This document shows, one piece after another, positions 8,961-18,840 of a stretch of DNA of 32,636 nucleotides; position 1 is the stretch's first letter; each line of letters starts with the position of its first letter. The DNA is from Coriobacteriia bacterium. GTDB lineage: Bacteria > Actinomycetota > Coriobacteriia > Anaerosomatales > PALSA-660. Below the pieces are notes generated by a model. That model did no database searches and had not been told where the DNA came from. It saw only the letters and a list, made by a program, of their open reading frames with translations. The position numbers and the translations under genes are program-made. Where the stretch lies: positions 1-32,636 of the forward strand of contig JAHEXP010000013.1 in the NCBI GenBank assembly GCA_023252055.1, given 5' to 3'.

Positions 8961-11240
8961 GTGCGCGTGTTCAAGAGGTCCTCACACATCGCCGCCGCCA
9001 TCGTGCTGGCGGCGCTTCTCATTTCTGCGGTGAGTCCGGCGCTGGCAGCGCCCAAGCGGCGCGTCATCGTGCTCCTCACCCCGTACGTGAAGTGGGACGA
9101 CGTCGCCTCGTCGATGCCGAACACCAAAGCGCTCGCTGTGAAGTCGCTGCTCGCCAACATGAACGTACGCGCTGGAGGGATCGCCGGGGCGTCCACCCCC
9201 GATCGCGGCGCGCTCGTCCTTTCAGCGGGGGCGCCGATCACGTTCGCCGACGGCGCGCTCACCGCCTACAACGCCACCGAGACGGTCGTGGCCAGCCCCG
9301 CACACGACCTGTTCCTTCAGTACTTCGGTCTGCCGTCCGGCGACGCCGAGGTCCTATATCCCGGCCTCCCGAAGCAAGTACTGGCCAACGACGACCCCAA
9401 CAGCGTCACCGTGCTCGGTTCGCTGGGCTCGGCCGCGCACGCAGCGGGGGCACGCACGGCGGCCATCGGCAACGGCGACCTGGGCCTCATGGCGGATCAG
9501 TACCGGTCATCGCGCCCGGCGGGCGAGGCCGCAGTGGATGAGAGCGGCACCGTCGACCTGGGCGACGTGTCCGATGCGATGCTCACAGCCGATCCGGCTG
9601 CGCCGTTCGGCGCGCGTGCGGACATCGATGCGATCCTCGCGCAGTACCGGCGCGTGTTGGCCGACCCTTCAGTGGGCCTCGTTGTGGTGGACCCGGGCGA
9701 CCTCTCTCGCGCCAACGCGATCGCGTCCCAAGTGACGTCGTATGCGGCATCGGCGATGCGCGAGCGCGCGCTGCGCTCCACCGACGACGTGCTCAAGGGC
9801 CTCATCGCGGGCGCCGGCCCCAACGACGCGGTCGTCGTCCTCGCTCAGGCGGTCGTCTCCATTCCGGACGAGCCCGCGGGCTACGGTCCCGCGATCGTGT
9901 ACGAGGGCGGCGCCAGCGGCGTCGGCGTATCCGCCGCCACCCACCGCGACGGTGTCGTCACCGAGATGGATGTGAGCGCGACGATCGTCGAGCTGTTGGG
10001 CGGAACGCCGCCCGCGGCGATGATCGGCGCCCGTGTCCACGCGAGCCCGACGCTCGCGTCGGCCGGCGTGGACGACCGCATCTCCTACCTCGACCGGCTC
10101 AACCAGACGTCGGTGGCCGTGGAATCGGTCCGCTCGACCGTGGTCAACGACTTCATCCTGCTGACCGTGCTCGTGCTGCTTCTGACGGCGCTCATGCTGT
10201 ACCGGGGGCATGACGGCCTGCCGGACTGGACCCCGACCGTGGCCCGGTACGCGCTGCTGGTGCCGCCCGCGATGATGCTGGGGGCGCTGCTGCAGTTCCT
10301 CATGGTGCCGTGGCCGTCGGACGGGGCCGGCGTCATGCTGGCGCTCGCGGGCGCGACCCTTCTGGCCCTGGTCGTCTCGACGCTACCGTTCCGCGGCCGC
10401 CCCGCCACACTTCCCCTGATCGTACTGACCGGCGTGACCGCTGCGACGCTGCTCGTCGACCAGTGGCTCGGCGCCCCGCTGTCGCTGTTCGGGCTGTTCG
10501 GCTACTCGCCGCTGCTGGGCGCGCGCTACTACGGTCTGGGTAACGAGATGGCGGGTCTGCTGCTCGGTGCCGGCGTCGTGGCGTTCGCCCTGATACTCGA
10601 CACGTGGCCGAAGGCGAAGTGGGCGAAGGCCATGCGCACGTGGGGCTGGCCGCTGTTCGGCCTCGTGATGACCGCGACCGCCACCGCTCCCGGCTGGGGC
10701 GCCAACGTCGGCCCCGCAGCATGGATGACCGTCGGGTTCCTCGTGGGCTGGATGATGCTGAACGGGAAGCGCGTGTGGACCTGGCGCAACCTGGCGTTGC
10801 TGCTCGTGCTGGTGGTCGCGGTGGTCGGCGCCCTCACGGTGCTGGACCTCGTGCGCTCGCCGGATGCGCAGACGCACCTCGGACGCGCTGTGTCCGGTGC
10901 GGAGTCCGGTGGCATCGGCACACTTTGGACCATCATCGCCCGCAAGGCGGAGACGAACATCCGCGTTCTGGGCCGCACGAACTGGACCTGGATGCTGCTC
11001 GCTGTGATCCTGCTGCTCGGCTACGCCCGTTGGCGTCCACGCGGCGAGTTCGCCGCAATGCTCAAGCGGTTCCCGGCCTTCTCGGTGGCGGTGGCCGCCG
11101 CCCTGTTCGCGGGCGTGGCCGCTTACTTCACGGAAGACTCCGGGATCATCATCCCGGCGCTCATGTTCATCCCGGTGGGCGTTGCGGCGATGTACCTCAT
11201 GCTGCTGCCCGCCCCGCATGGTGGAGAGGGTGTCTCGTGA
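8961..11240 (+). CDS. Large secreted/membrane protein: signal peptide, extracytoplasmic alkaline-phosphatase-like domain, then a polytopic membrane domain
   Basis: GTG start. Signal-like SSHIAAAIVLAALLISAVSPALAA, then VIVLLTPYVKWDDV... and THRDGVVTEMDVSATIVELLGG (resembles a C-terminal motif of AP-superfamily domains), then about 10 hydrophobic segments including LLGARYYGLGNEMAGLLLGAG. Confidence 0.8.
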   Translation: MRVFKRSSHIAAAIVLAALLISAVSPALAAPKRRVIVLLTPYVKWDDVASSMPNTKALAVKSLLANMNVRAGGIAGASTPDRGALVLSAGAPITFADGALTAYNATETVVASPAHDLFLQYFGLPSGDAEVLYPGLPKQVLANDDPNSVTVLGSLGSAAHAAGARTAAIGNGDLGLMADQYRSSRPAGEAAVDESGTVDLGDVSDAMLTADPAAPFGARADIDAILAQYRRVLADPSVGLVVVDPGDLSRANAIASQVTSYAASAMRERALRSTDDVLKGLIAGAGPNDAVVVLAQAVVSIPDEPAGYGPAIVYEGGASGVGVSAATHRDGVVTEMDVSATIVELLGGTPPAAMIGARVHASPTLASAGVDDRISYLDRLNQTSVAVESVRSTVVNDFILLTVLVLLLTALMLYRGHDGLPDWTPTVARYALLVPPAMMLGALLQFLMVPWPSDGAGVMLALAGATLLALVVSTLPFRGRPATLPLIVLTGVTAATLLVDQWLGAPLSLFGLFGYSPLLGARYYGLGNEMAGLLLGAGVVAFALILDTWPKAKWAKAMRTWGWPLFGLVMTATATAPGWGANVGPAAWMTVGFLVGWMMLNGKRVWTWRNLALLLVLVVAVVGALTVLDLVRSPDAQTHLGRAVSGAESGGIGTLWTIIARKAETNIRVLGRTNWTWMLLAVILLLGYARWRPRGEFAAMLKRFPAFSVAVAAALFAGVAAYFTEDSGIIIPALMFIPVGVAAMYLMLLPAPHGGEGVS

Positions 11241-12439
11241 CGATGTGGATCGTGTTCGGTCTCATCTCGGTCGCTCTGGCCGCACTCGCCGCATGGGTCG
11301 TTCCGGCGGTTGCCGCGAAGCTTCTCGTCCCGACGCTCGCGGCGCGCGACACCGGTGCGCTCAACTACCGCGGCGTGCCGGTCCCGCACGGACTCGGGCT
11401 CGTCTGGGTGGTGTGGGCGATCGCGATCGCTGCTCTGTCCAACGTCGTGTCGTTCGCGTCCCGCACGTTCGTGACCTCCGCTCTGGCTACCGGAGCAACG
11501 CCCGAGCGCTGGTGGATGGCGCTCGGCGAGACGCAGTTCGCCTCCACCGTCGTGGTCGTCCCGGTCCTGCTCGTCATCGGCGCGGTGGCACTCGGGCTCG
11601 CCGACGACGTGTTCGGCGGGGGAGACGACAAGGGGTTCCGCGGGCACCTGGCCGCGCTACGGCAGGGACGTCTCACCACAGGCATGGTCAAGCTGCTGGG
11701 CATCGGCACGCTCGCCCTGGTCAGCGCCACCAACATCGCCTCTTCCATCGGGCACTTCGACCCGATGATCGACAGTTCGACCGGCTGGACGAACGCCGGG
11801 TACACCGTTCTCGCGTGGGTGGCAGCGACGCTCGTCATCGCACTCACGGCCAACCTCGTCAACCTCACCGATCTGCGCCCCGGGCGTGCGCTCAAGGCGT
11901 ATGTGCCACTGGCGCTGGTCGGGTACGGGATGACCGTGTGGGGCCTGTGGAAGGTACTCGAGGGCCGGATCATCACGTCGGCGGCGACCAACGCCGTCAG
12001 CGGAGCGACCGGCGTGTCCCCGGGCCTTCCCTCGGGCGCCGAGATCCCTGTGTGGGTGATCGGGTCGGCGGTGTGCCTGTTCGTGCTGGTCTTCGGGCCG
12101 GTCTTCGCGCTGTGGAGACAGGACCTCGGCGAGCGCGCGATGCTCGGGGACGCCGGCGCCAACGCGATGGGTGCGTTCGCAGGGTTCCTGCTGGCCCGCA
12201 GCGCGCCCCTGTGGTTGCTCGGGGTGTTCGCCCTGGTGTTGCTGGCGCTCAATCTCGCGAGCGAGCGCGTGTCGTTCACCGCGGTCATCGAGAAGACCCC
12301 GGTGCTGAGATGGATCGACGGCCTCGGGCGCTTGGCGCCGGAGGCCTCAGGTATGAGCGTGCACGGAAGCGATGACGGAGCGCAGGCAGGCGGGCCTGCG
12401 CCCCAGGGCGACGACGCAAGAAGGGACGATGTGAGCTGA
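11237..12439 (+). CDS. MraY/WecA-like polyprenyl-phosphate N-acetylhexosamine-1-phosphate transferase family protein (divergent)
   Basis: Listed ORF starts at 10604; likely start is GTG 11237, overlapping the previous TGA. Polytopic, with [33 protein letters not shown] and [16 protein letters not shown]. Confidence 0.8.
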   Translation: MTMWIVFGLISVALAALAAWVVPAVAAKLLVPTLAARDTGALNYRGVPVPHGLGLVWVVWAIAIAALSNVVSFASRTFVTSALATGATPERWWMALGETQFASTVVVVPVLLVIGAVALGLADDVFGGGDDKGFRGHLAALRQGRLTTGMVKLLGIGTLALVSATNIASSIGHFDPMIDSSTGWTNAGYTVLAWVAATLVIALTANLVNLTDLRPGRALKAYVPLALVGYGMTVWGLWKVLEGRIITSAATNAVSGATGVSPGLPSGAEIPVWVIGSAVCLFVLVFGPVFALWRQDLGERAMLGDAGANAMGAFAGFLLARSAPLWLLGVFALVLLALNLASERVSFTAVIEKTPVLRWIDGLGRLAPEASGMSVHGSDDGAQAGGPAPQGDDARRDDVS

Positions 12440-12444
12440 AGGCG

Positions 12445-14055
12445 ATGGCCAAGTACATCTTCGTGACCGGAGGCGTGGTCTCCTCGCTCGGGAAGGGCAT
12501 CACGGCCGCTTCACTCGGCCGGCTGCTCAAGAGCCGGGGACTCAGCGTGACGATCCAGAAGCTCGATCCCTACCTCAACGTGGACCCGGGCACGATGAGC
12601 CCGTTCCAGCACGGCGAGGTCTTCGTGACCGACGACGGTGGCGAGACCGACCTCGACCTGGGGCATTACGAGCGCTTCATCGACGAGGCGCTGTCGCGCC
12701 AGAGCAACGTCACCGCAGGCTCCGTCTACCAGACGCTCATCTCCAAGGAGCGCAGGGGCGACTTCCTCGGCGGTACCGTGCAGGTCATCCCGCACGTCAC
12801 CAACGAGATCAAGGAACGGATCATCCGCCTGGCCGAGAAGACGCAGCCGGACGTGCTGATCACCGAAGTTGGCGGCACCGTCGGCGACATCGAGTCGTTG
12901 CCGTTCCTTGAGGCGATCCGCCAGCTCAAGAAGGATGTGGGCCGCGACAACGTGTGCTACATCCACGTCACCCTCGTTCCCTACATCGCCGCCTCCTCCG
13001 AACTCAAGACGAAGCCGACGCAGCACTCCGTCAAGGAGCTGCGCAGCATCGGTATCCAGCCGGACTTCATCGTCTGCAGGAGCGATCGTCCGATCGACGC
13101 CGGCATCCGCCGCAAGATCGGCCTGTTCTGCGACGTGGACCCGGCCGCGGTCGTCTCCGCCATGGACGCCCGTTCCATCTACGAGGTCCCCGCCAACTTG
13201 CGCCAGCAGGGCCTGGACTCCATGGTCATCGACCATCTGTCGCTCGAATGCGGCGAACCGGACATGACCGGATGGGACGCCTTCGTGCGCCACAGCCAGC
13301 AGCTCAACGACACCGTCGACATCGCACTCGTGGGCAAGTACGTGCAGCTCCCCGATGCGTACCTCTCGGTGCATGAGTCGCTCAAGCACGCGGGCATCTT
13401 CCACGACCACGAGGTCAACATCCACTGGGTCGACGCCGAGGGCATCACGCCCGAAGAGGTGGACAACCTGTTGTTCGAGATGGACGGCATCCTCGTCCCG
13501 GGCGGCTTCGGCATCCGTGGCATCGAGGGCAAGATCCGCGCAGCGTGCTACGCCCGTGAGAACAAGGTGCCGTACTTCGGAATCTGCCTCGGCATGCAGG
13601 TGGCGGTCGCCGAGTTCGCGCGTAACGTCGCCGGTCTCGAAGGCGCCAACTCCTCCGAGTTCGATCCTGCCACGCCGCACCCGGTCATCGACCTCATGCG
13701 CGAGCAGAACGACGTGCACGACATGGGCGGCACCATGCGTCTCGGCGCCTACCCCTGCAAGGTCGTGCCGGACACGAAGGGCTGGGCCGCGTACGGCGAG
13801 GAGACGATCTACGAGCGTCACCGTCACCGCTACGAGGTGAGCAACGAGTACCGTCAGAAACTCGTGGATGCCGGCCTCGTGATCTCCGGCATGTCTCCCG
13901 ACGGCAAGCTCGTCGAGATGGTGGAACTGCCGGACCACCCGTGGTTCGTCGGCAACCAGGGCCACCCCGAGTTCAAGAGCCGTCCCACGCGCCCCGCGCC
14001 GCTGTTCCGCGACTTCATCGGGGCCGCGGTCGAGTTCAAGAAGCGGAAGGCGTAG
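12445..14055 (+). CDS. pyrG: CTP synthase
   Basis: [78 protein letters not shown], and the GATase motif [19 protein letters not shown]. Confidence 0.99.
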   Translation: MAKYIFVTGGVVSSLGKGITAASLGRLLKSRGLSVTIQKLDPYLNVDPGTMSPFQHGEVFVTDDGGETDLDLGHYERFIDEALSRQSNVTAGSVYQTLISKERRGDFLGGTVQVIPHVTNEIKERIIRLAEKTQPDVLITEVGGTVGDIESLPFLEAIRQLKKDVGRDNVCYIHVTLVPYIAASSELKTKPTQHSVKELRSIGIQPDFIVCRSDRPIDAGIRRKIGLFCDVDPAAVVSAMDARSIYEVPANLRQQGLDSMVIDHLSLECGEPDMTGWDAFVRHSQQLNDTVDIALVGKYVQLPDAYLSVHESLKHAGIFHDHEVNIHWVDAEGITPEEVDNLLFEMDGILVPGGFGIRGIEGKIRAACYARENKVPYFGICLGMQVAVAEFARNVAGLEGANSSEFDPATPHPVIDLMREQNDVHDMGGTMRLGAYPCKVVPDTKGWAAYGEETIYERHRHRYEVSNEYRQKLVDAGLVISGMSPDGKLVEMVELPDHPWFVGNQGHPEFKSRPTRPAPLFRDFIGAAVEFKKRKA

Positions 14056-14062
14056 GACGAAG

Positions 14063-15187
14063 ATGACCGACACCCAGGCGCCGCGCGTGCTCGGCACGTT
14101 CCTCGAGGCGATCCGTATCGACAGCCCCGCGGGCGAGGAGGCACGGTTCGCCGCTTGGTGCGCCGATCGCCTCCGGGCCGTCGGCTGCTCGGTGCGCATC
14201 GATGAGACCGGACCGGCCAGTGGCTCCGACAGCGGCAACCTGATCGCCGAGCTGCCGGGCGCGCTGCCCGGGACCGTCGTCGTGCTGTGCGCCCACATGG
14301 ACACCGTCCAGCCCGGGCGCGGCATCACGCCGGTCGTCGAGGGCGGCATCGTCCGCTCCTCGGGCGATACCGTGCTCGGCGCGGACGACAAGGCCGGCAT
14401 CGCCGCGATCCTCGAGGCGTTGCAGCGTGTCGCAGAACAGGGGATCGAGACCGCGCCGGTGCGTGTGCTGCTCACGACCGGCGAAGAACTCGGGCTGCAG
14501 GGCGCCAAAGCGATCTCGCCGGATGACTGCACAGGGGACGTCTGCCTCGTTCTGGACGCCCACGAGCCGGTAGGCGGCATCGTGGGCGCGGCTCCGACGC
14601 AGTACACGTTCGACGCTGTGTTCACCGGTGTTCCCGCGCACGCAGGCGTGGAGCCCGAGAAGGGCCGCTCCGCACTGATCATGGCCGCGAAGGCCGTGTG
14701 CGGCATGCGTCTGGGGCGGCTCGACGACGCCACGACATCCAACGTCGGCGAGATCCGCGGTGGGGGAGCCACCAACATCATCACCGCTTCGTGCACCATG
14801 CGCGGCGAATGCCGCTCGCTCGATCCCGCGATGGCCGAGGCGGTCCGCGAGGAGATGGACGCCGAGATGCAGGCGGCCGCTCGCGAGGGCGGCGGCAGCG
14901 TCGAGGTCCGCTGGAGCAAGGAGTACGAAGGCTTCCGCTATGCGGCGGACGACCCGCGGATCCTGCTGGTGGCCGATGCTTGTCGCGACATCGGGGTCGT
15001 CCCCCACGTCTTCGAGACCGGCGGCGGCAGCGATGCGAACGTGCTCACCGCGAAGGGCCTTCCCTCGATCGTGCTGTCCTGCGGCATGACCGATGTGCAC
15101 AGCTGCGGGGAGTCGATCGCCGTGGCCGACCTGACGGCGCTCTCCGACCTGCTCGTGGCGGTGCTGCGCCGGGCGGCGTCGAAGTGA
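14063..15187 (+). CDS. M20 family metallopeptidase (peptidase T-like)
   Basis: VVVLCAHMDTVQPGRG, VLGADDKAGIAAILEAL, LLTTGEELGLQGAKA, ETGGGSDANVLTAKGLPSIVLSCG. Confidence 0.92.
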   Translation: MTDTQAPRVLGTFLEAIRIDSPAGEEARFAAWCADRLRAVGCSVRIDETGPASGSDSGNLIAELPGALPGTVVVLCAHMDTVQPGRGITPVVEGGIVRSSGDTVLGADDKAGIAAILEALQRVAEQGIETAPVRVLLTTGEELGLQGAKAISPDDCTGDVCLVLDAHEPVGGIVGAAPTQYTFDAVFTGVPAHAGVEPEKGRSALIMAAKAVCGMRLGRLDDATTSNVGEIRGGGATNIITASCTMRGECRSLDPAMAEAVREEMDAEMQAAAREGGGSVEVRWSKEYEGFRYAADDPRILLVADACRDIGVVPHVFETGGGSDANVLTAKGLPSIVLSCGMTDVHSCGESIAVADLTALSDLLVAVLRRAASK

Positions 15188-16278
15188 GGCTCGTCTGGGG
15201 CGATGTCCTGGGCGTCGAGCGGGAGCGCGCAGGCCTTCAGCGCCTGCGCGTGCAGCCCGACGATGGCGCGGAGGCCGCGGCCCTGTGCTACCCGGCGCTG
15301 AGCGGCGCGTGTGCCGCAGGCGACCGCGTGCTTCTGAACACCACGGCGGTCGACCTCGCGCTCGGCACCGGGGGCGCGCACCTCGTGGTCACGCGCGTTC
15401 CGGCCGGCTCCGCTGAGGCTGGTGCCTGCCCCGTCGGCATGGCGCTCGACGATCCCAGTGGCGGCCACGTCATGAAGCTCCGCTACACCCCGCTGCAGCG
15501 CGACGTCGTGAGCGTCGAGGCGCCCGAGAGTCCGTCGCACGACGTGATGGCGGAAGCCGTCGACGTGGGCGGGATGCCGGTGGTGTGCTGCGGACTTCAC
15601 AGCCACGTGCCCTTGGTCGCTGCGGCCATTCGCGAACGCAGGCCGGGTGCGCGCATCGCCTACGTGATGACCGATCAGGCTGCGCTGCCTTTCGCGATGT
15701 CCGATGTGATCGCGGCCTGCACAGATGCCGGGCTCATCGACGTGTCCGTGTCCTGTGGCCAGGCGTTCGGCGCCGGACTCGAGGCGGTCAACCTGCCCTC
15801 CGGCCTCATCGCGGCCCGCCTCGTGGGCGGGGCGGACGTCGCCATCGTCGCGATCGGACCGGGCGTGGTCGGCACCGGGACCGCACTCGGCCACGGGGGC
15901 GTCGCTCAGGGCGAGGCGATCAACGCCTGCGCCGCTGTCGGGGCCCGCGCCGTCGCGTCCCTGCGGGTCTCGTTCGCCGACGCCCGGGAGCGTCACCGGG
16001 GCGTGAGTCACCACAGCATCATCGCCCTCACGCGCATCGCTCTGGCCGGGGCGACCGTGGCCGTGCCGGTGCTCGTCGATGCGACGCAGCAGGAACGGAT
16101 CGACGCCGATCTGGCGGGGGCCGGCGTGTGGGACCGCCACGATCGCTTCGACGTCGCATGCGAGTTGCCGGACGTGCGCGGGGTCGAGCTGCGCACGATG
16201 GGACGCGGTCCCGCGGACGACCCCGCGTTCTTCCTTGCGGCCTCGGCGGCAGGCGCCGCGGCAGCATCGATGGTGTAG
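15184..16278 (+). CDS. DUF3866 family protein
   Basis: Likely GTG start at 15184 (GTGA overlap with the M20 stop); listed ORF begins far upstream. VLLNTTAVDLALGTGGAHLVV, MKLRYTPLQRDVVSVEAPES, VVCCGLHSHVPLVAAAIRERRPGARIAYVMTDQAALPFAMSD. Confidence 0.85.
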   Translation: MRLVWGDVLGVERERAGLQRLRVQPDDGAEAAALCYPALSGACAAGDRVLLNTTAVDLALGTGGAHLVVTRVPAGSAEAGACPVGMALDDPSGGHVMKLRYTPLQRDVVSVEAPESPSHDVMAEAVDVGGMPVVCCGLHSHVPLVAAAIRERRPGARIAYVMTDQAALPFAMSDVIAACTDAGLIDVSVSCGQAFGAGLEAVNLPSGLIAARLVGGADVAIVAIGPGVVGTGTALGHGGVAQGEAINACAAVGARAVASLRVSFADARERHRGVSHHSIIALTRIALAGATVAVPVLVDATQQERIDADLAGAGVWDRHDRFDVACELPDVRGVELRTMGRGPADDPAFFLAASAAGAAAASMV

Positions 16279-16313
16279 GGCGAATTCGTTCGCAGTTGTT
16301 ACACGTGGTTCGG

Positions 16314-16341
16314 TTGTCGCGGCAAGGTTGAGCGCTACACT
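16314..16341 (+). promoter_or_regulatory. Putative sigma70-type promoter for ald (TTGTCG-N16-TACACT)
   Basis: -35 TTGTCG 16314-16319, -10 TACACT 16336-16341, in the DUF3866-ald intergenic gap. Confidence 0.4.
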
Positions 16342-16465
16342 GTCCAAGGCCGCTCTTCAGGCGGCCCGACGCATGCGTTCGCTGCCCTTTCGCGGCGTGC
16401 ATATCTGCAAACCCGCTTCGACGCACAGGCGCCGGCGCGGACATGACTGAAGGGAAGAGTCGCAG

Positions 16466-17581
16466 ATGATCATCGGTGTCCCCAAGGAGATCAAGAACAA
16501 CGAGTTCCGCGTCGGCATGACGCCGGGCGGCGCGCGCGAGTTCGTCGCGCACGGCCACAGTGTGCTCATCGAGATGTCGGCCGGGGACGGCTCCTCGTTC
16601 CCTGACGCCGAGTACGCCGCAGCCGGTGCCGAGCTCGTCGCCACCGCGGACGAGGTCTTCGCCCGCGCTGACATGATCGTCAAGGTCAAGGAACCGCAGC
16701 CGGTCGAGATCGCCCGCCTGCGTCCGGGCCAGATCCTCTACACGTACCTCCACCTCGCCCCCGACTTCGAGCAGACCGAGGGCCTCATCGCCTCCGGCGC
16801 CGTTTGCATCGCGTATGAGACCGTCGAGCTGCCCAACCGCTCGCTGCCGCTGCTCGCCCCGATGTCCGAGGTCGCGGGCCGCATGGCCGCGCAGGTGGGC
16901 GCCACGTACCTGCAGAAGCCGTTCGGCGGACGCGGCGTGCTCATGGGCGGCACCCCCGGTGTCCCGGCCGCGAAGGTCGTCGTTCTCGGCGGCGGCGTGG
17001 TCGGCACGAACGCGGCCTACGTCGCGATGGGCATGGGCGCCGACGTCACGATCATGGACGTCAACATCGACCGCCTGCGCTACCTGGACGAGATCTGGGG
17101 CAACCGCGTGCGCACGCTGTACTCGAGCAAGCACAACATCGAGGAAGCCGTGTACGCCGCGGACCTCGTCATCGGCTCCGTCCTGCTGCCGGGCGCCAAG
17201 ACGCCGTGGCTGGTCACCAAGGACATGCTGCCGAAGATGAAGAAGGGCTCCGTCATCGTCGACGTCTCCGTCGACCAGGGCGGTTGCATCGAGACCACGC
17301 ACGCCACCACGCACGCGGACCCGACCTACTTCGTCGACGGTGTCCTGCACTACGGCGTCGCCAACATGCCGGGTGCTGTGCCCAACACCTCCACCCTTGC
17401 GCTGACGAACGCGACGCTGCGCTACGGCCTCGCGCTCGCCGACAAGGGCTGGAAGAAGGCAGTGGCCGAGGACGCCGCGCTCGCCAAGGGCGTCAACGTC
17501 CTGGCCGGCAAGGTCACCTACAAGGGCGTCGCCGATGCGCACGGCATCGAGTACACCCCGCTGGAGTCCATGCTGGCGTAG
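16466..17581 (+). CDS. ald: Alanine dehydrogenase
   Basis: [103 protein letters not shown]. Confidence 0.98.
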   Translation: MIIGVPKEIKNNEFRVGMTPGGAREFVAHGHSVLIEMSAGDGSSFPDAEYAAAGAELVATADEVFARADMIVKVKEPQPVEIARLRPGQILYTYLHLAPDFEQTEGLIASGAVCIAYETVELPNRSLPLLAPMSEVAGRMAAQVGATYLQKPFGGRGVLMGGTPGVPAAKVVVLGGGVVGTNAAYVAMGMGADVTIMDVNIDRLRYLDEIWGNRVRTLYSSKHNIEEAVYAADLVIGSVLLPGAKTPWLVTKDMLPKMKKGSVIVDVSVDQGGCIETTHATTHADPTYFVDGVLHYGVANMPGAVPNTSTLALTNATLRYGLALADKGWKKAVAEDAALAKGVNVLAGKVTYKGVADAHGIEYTPLESMLA

Positions 17582-17618
17582 GTCGTCCGCGCTTCACACG
17601 CACCTCGCACCTCATCGA

Positions 17619-17648
17619 GCGGCCGTCCGGGAACATCCGGGCGGCCGC
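17619..17648 (+). terminator. Hairpin terminator-like element after ald
   Basis: GCGGCCGTCCGG (17619-17630) / CCGGGCGGCCGC (17637-17648): 12-bp stem with one G-U wobble and loop GAACAT. Only a short T run follows. Confidence 0.6.
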
Positions 17649-17679
17649 TTCGCTGTCCGTCGGTGCGATACTTACTGCC

Positions 17680-18675
17680 ATGACAGACCCCGCCGACACA
17701 CCGGCGGCCGACCCCAGCGCCGCTGCTCCCATCGCGGCAGGGGAGGCCCGCACGGCACTCGCGCTCGCCGCCGAGGACTTCCTCGGCTATCTGAGCGTGG
17801 AGCGCGGCGCATCCGCGAACACGATCGCTGCGTACCGCGCCGACCTCTCCCGCTACACCGGCTTCTTGGCCCAACGCGGGATCGGCTCGCCCGATGACGT
17901 CGACCGCGACTCCATCACCGCGTGGATCACCTCGCTGCGCGCAGCCGGCGCGGCCCCCAGCACCGTCGAGCGCCGGGTGGCGGCGGTCAAGTCGTTCCAC
18001 CGCTTCCTCGTGCGCGAAGGGGTGACGGTGAACCACCCCACCTCGGCGTTGCCGCTCCCGCAGGTGCCGGCCAGACTGCCCGACGTCGTCAGCATCGACG
18101 ACATCGAGAAGCTACTGTCACAGCCGTTCCCGGCGGGCCCGGTGGGCTACCGCGACCGCGCGATGCTGGAAGTGCTCTACGGCTGCGGCGTTCGCGTCAG
18201 CGAACTCACCGGACTTGACCTGCGCGACATCGACCTGGGTGAGGGGTACCTGCGCGTCTTCGGCAAGGGAAGCAAGGAGCGGGTGACGCCGATCTCGGGG
18301 GCGGCGGCCTTAGCGCTGCAGGAGTACCTCGCTCATGCGCGCCCATTCCTGCGGACGAAGAGCGGCACCCGAAGGCAGGACCCGGACGCGGTGTTCCTGA
18401 ATGTGCGGGGAGGCCGTCTGACGCGCGCGACGATCCATGCACTTGTGCATACGTACGGAGGCCGAGTCGGCCTCGATCTGCATCCGCACACGCTGCGGCA
18501 TTCCTTTGCGACCCATCTGCTGCAAGGCGGAGCGGACCTGCGCGCGTTGCAGGAGATGTTGGGCCACGCCGACATATCGACGACGCAGATCTACACCCAT
18601 GTCGACCGCACCCACCTGCGGGAAGAGTACCTGTCGACACATCCGCGCGCCCGCATCCGGCGCACCGGTGCGTAG
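17680..18675 (+). CDS. xerD: Tyrosine recombinase XerD
   Basis: Natural ATG at 17680 (ORF track starts at 17206 inside ald). AEDFLGYLSVERGASANTIAAYRADL, GCGVRVSELTGLDLRDID, FGKGSKERVTPI, HPHTLRHSFATHLLQGGADLRALQEMLGHADISTTQIYTHVDRTHLREEYLSTHPRA; all catalytic residues present. Confidence 0.93.
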   Translation: MTDPADTPAADPSAAAPIAAGEARTALALAAEDFLGYLSVERGASANTIAAYRADLSRYTGFLAQRGIGSPDDVDRDSITAWITSLRAAGAAPSTVERRVAAVKSFHRFLVREGVTVNHPTSALPLPQVPARLPDVVSIDDIEKLLSQPFPAGPVGYRDRAMLEVLYGCGVRVSELTGLDLRDIDLGEGYLRVFGKGSKERVTPISGAAALALQEYLAHARPFLRTKSGTRRQDPDAVFLNVRGGRLTRATIHALVHTYGGRVGLDLHPHTLRHSFATHLLQGGADLRALQEMLGHADISTTQIYTHVDRTHLREEYLSTHPRARIRRTGA

Positions 18676-18840
18676 CCCGTGCCAGTGGGGGTAGATTCAC
18701 GGTAGGGGAATCCTGAAGGCACGGGGCGCGGGAGCACCATCTCGTACGGATTCGCGCGAGAAGTGTGCCCACAGCGCTGCGCCGAAGGGATACCATGTGC
18801 ATAAGAAGGTACCGATGGTGGATAGGGGAAGGTGGTAAGT

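Noticed and set aside
7784-9262. 492-aa minus-strand ORF overlapping murJ and the start of the AP-like gene
   Set aside because: Out of frame with murJ, compositionally biased; murJ homology is in the other frame.
10604-11236. N-terminal extension of the MraY-like ORF into the upstream gene
   Set aside because: This part is Arg-rich shadow sequence of the AP-like gene; hydrophobic MraY-like sequence begins at GTG 11237.
12511-14919. 802-aa antisense ORF across pyrG and the M20 peptidase gene
   Set aside because: It lies opposite two strongly supported genes, has a low-complexity GC-shadow composition and no recognisable domain; typical for high-GC DNA.
14938-17542. Long antisense ORFs (14938..16347 and 16028..17542, minus strand)
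   Set aside because: Shadow frames of the DUF3866 protein and alanine dehydrogenase genes.
17680-18675. Tyrosine recombinase as a sign of a mobile element or integron
   Set aside because: Sequence and context fit chromosomal XerD; no att-like repeats, phage genes or IS inverted repeats nearby.
18676-18840. Possible riboswitch upstream of the nucleoside-binding lipoprotein
   Set aside because: I could not recognise a purine, guanidine or other riboswitch core; only short weak stems.
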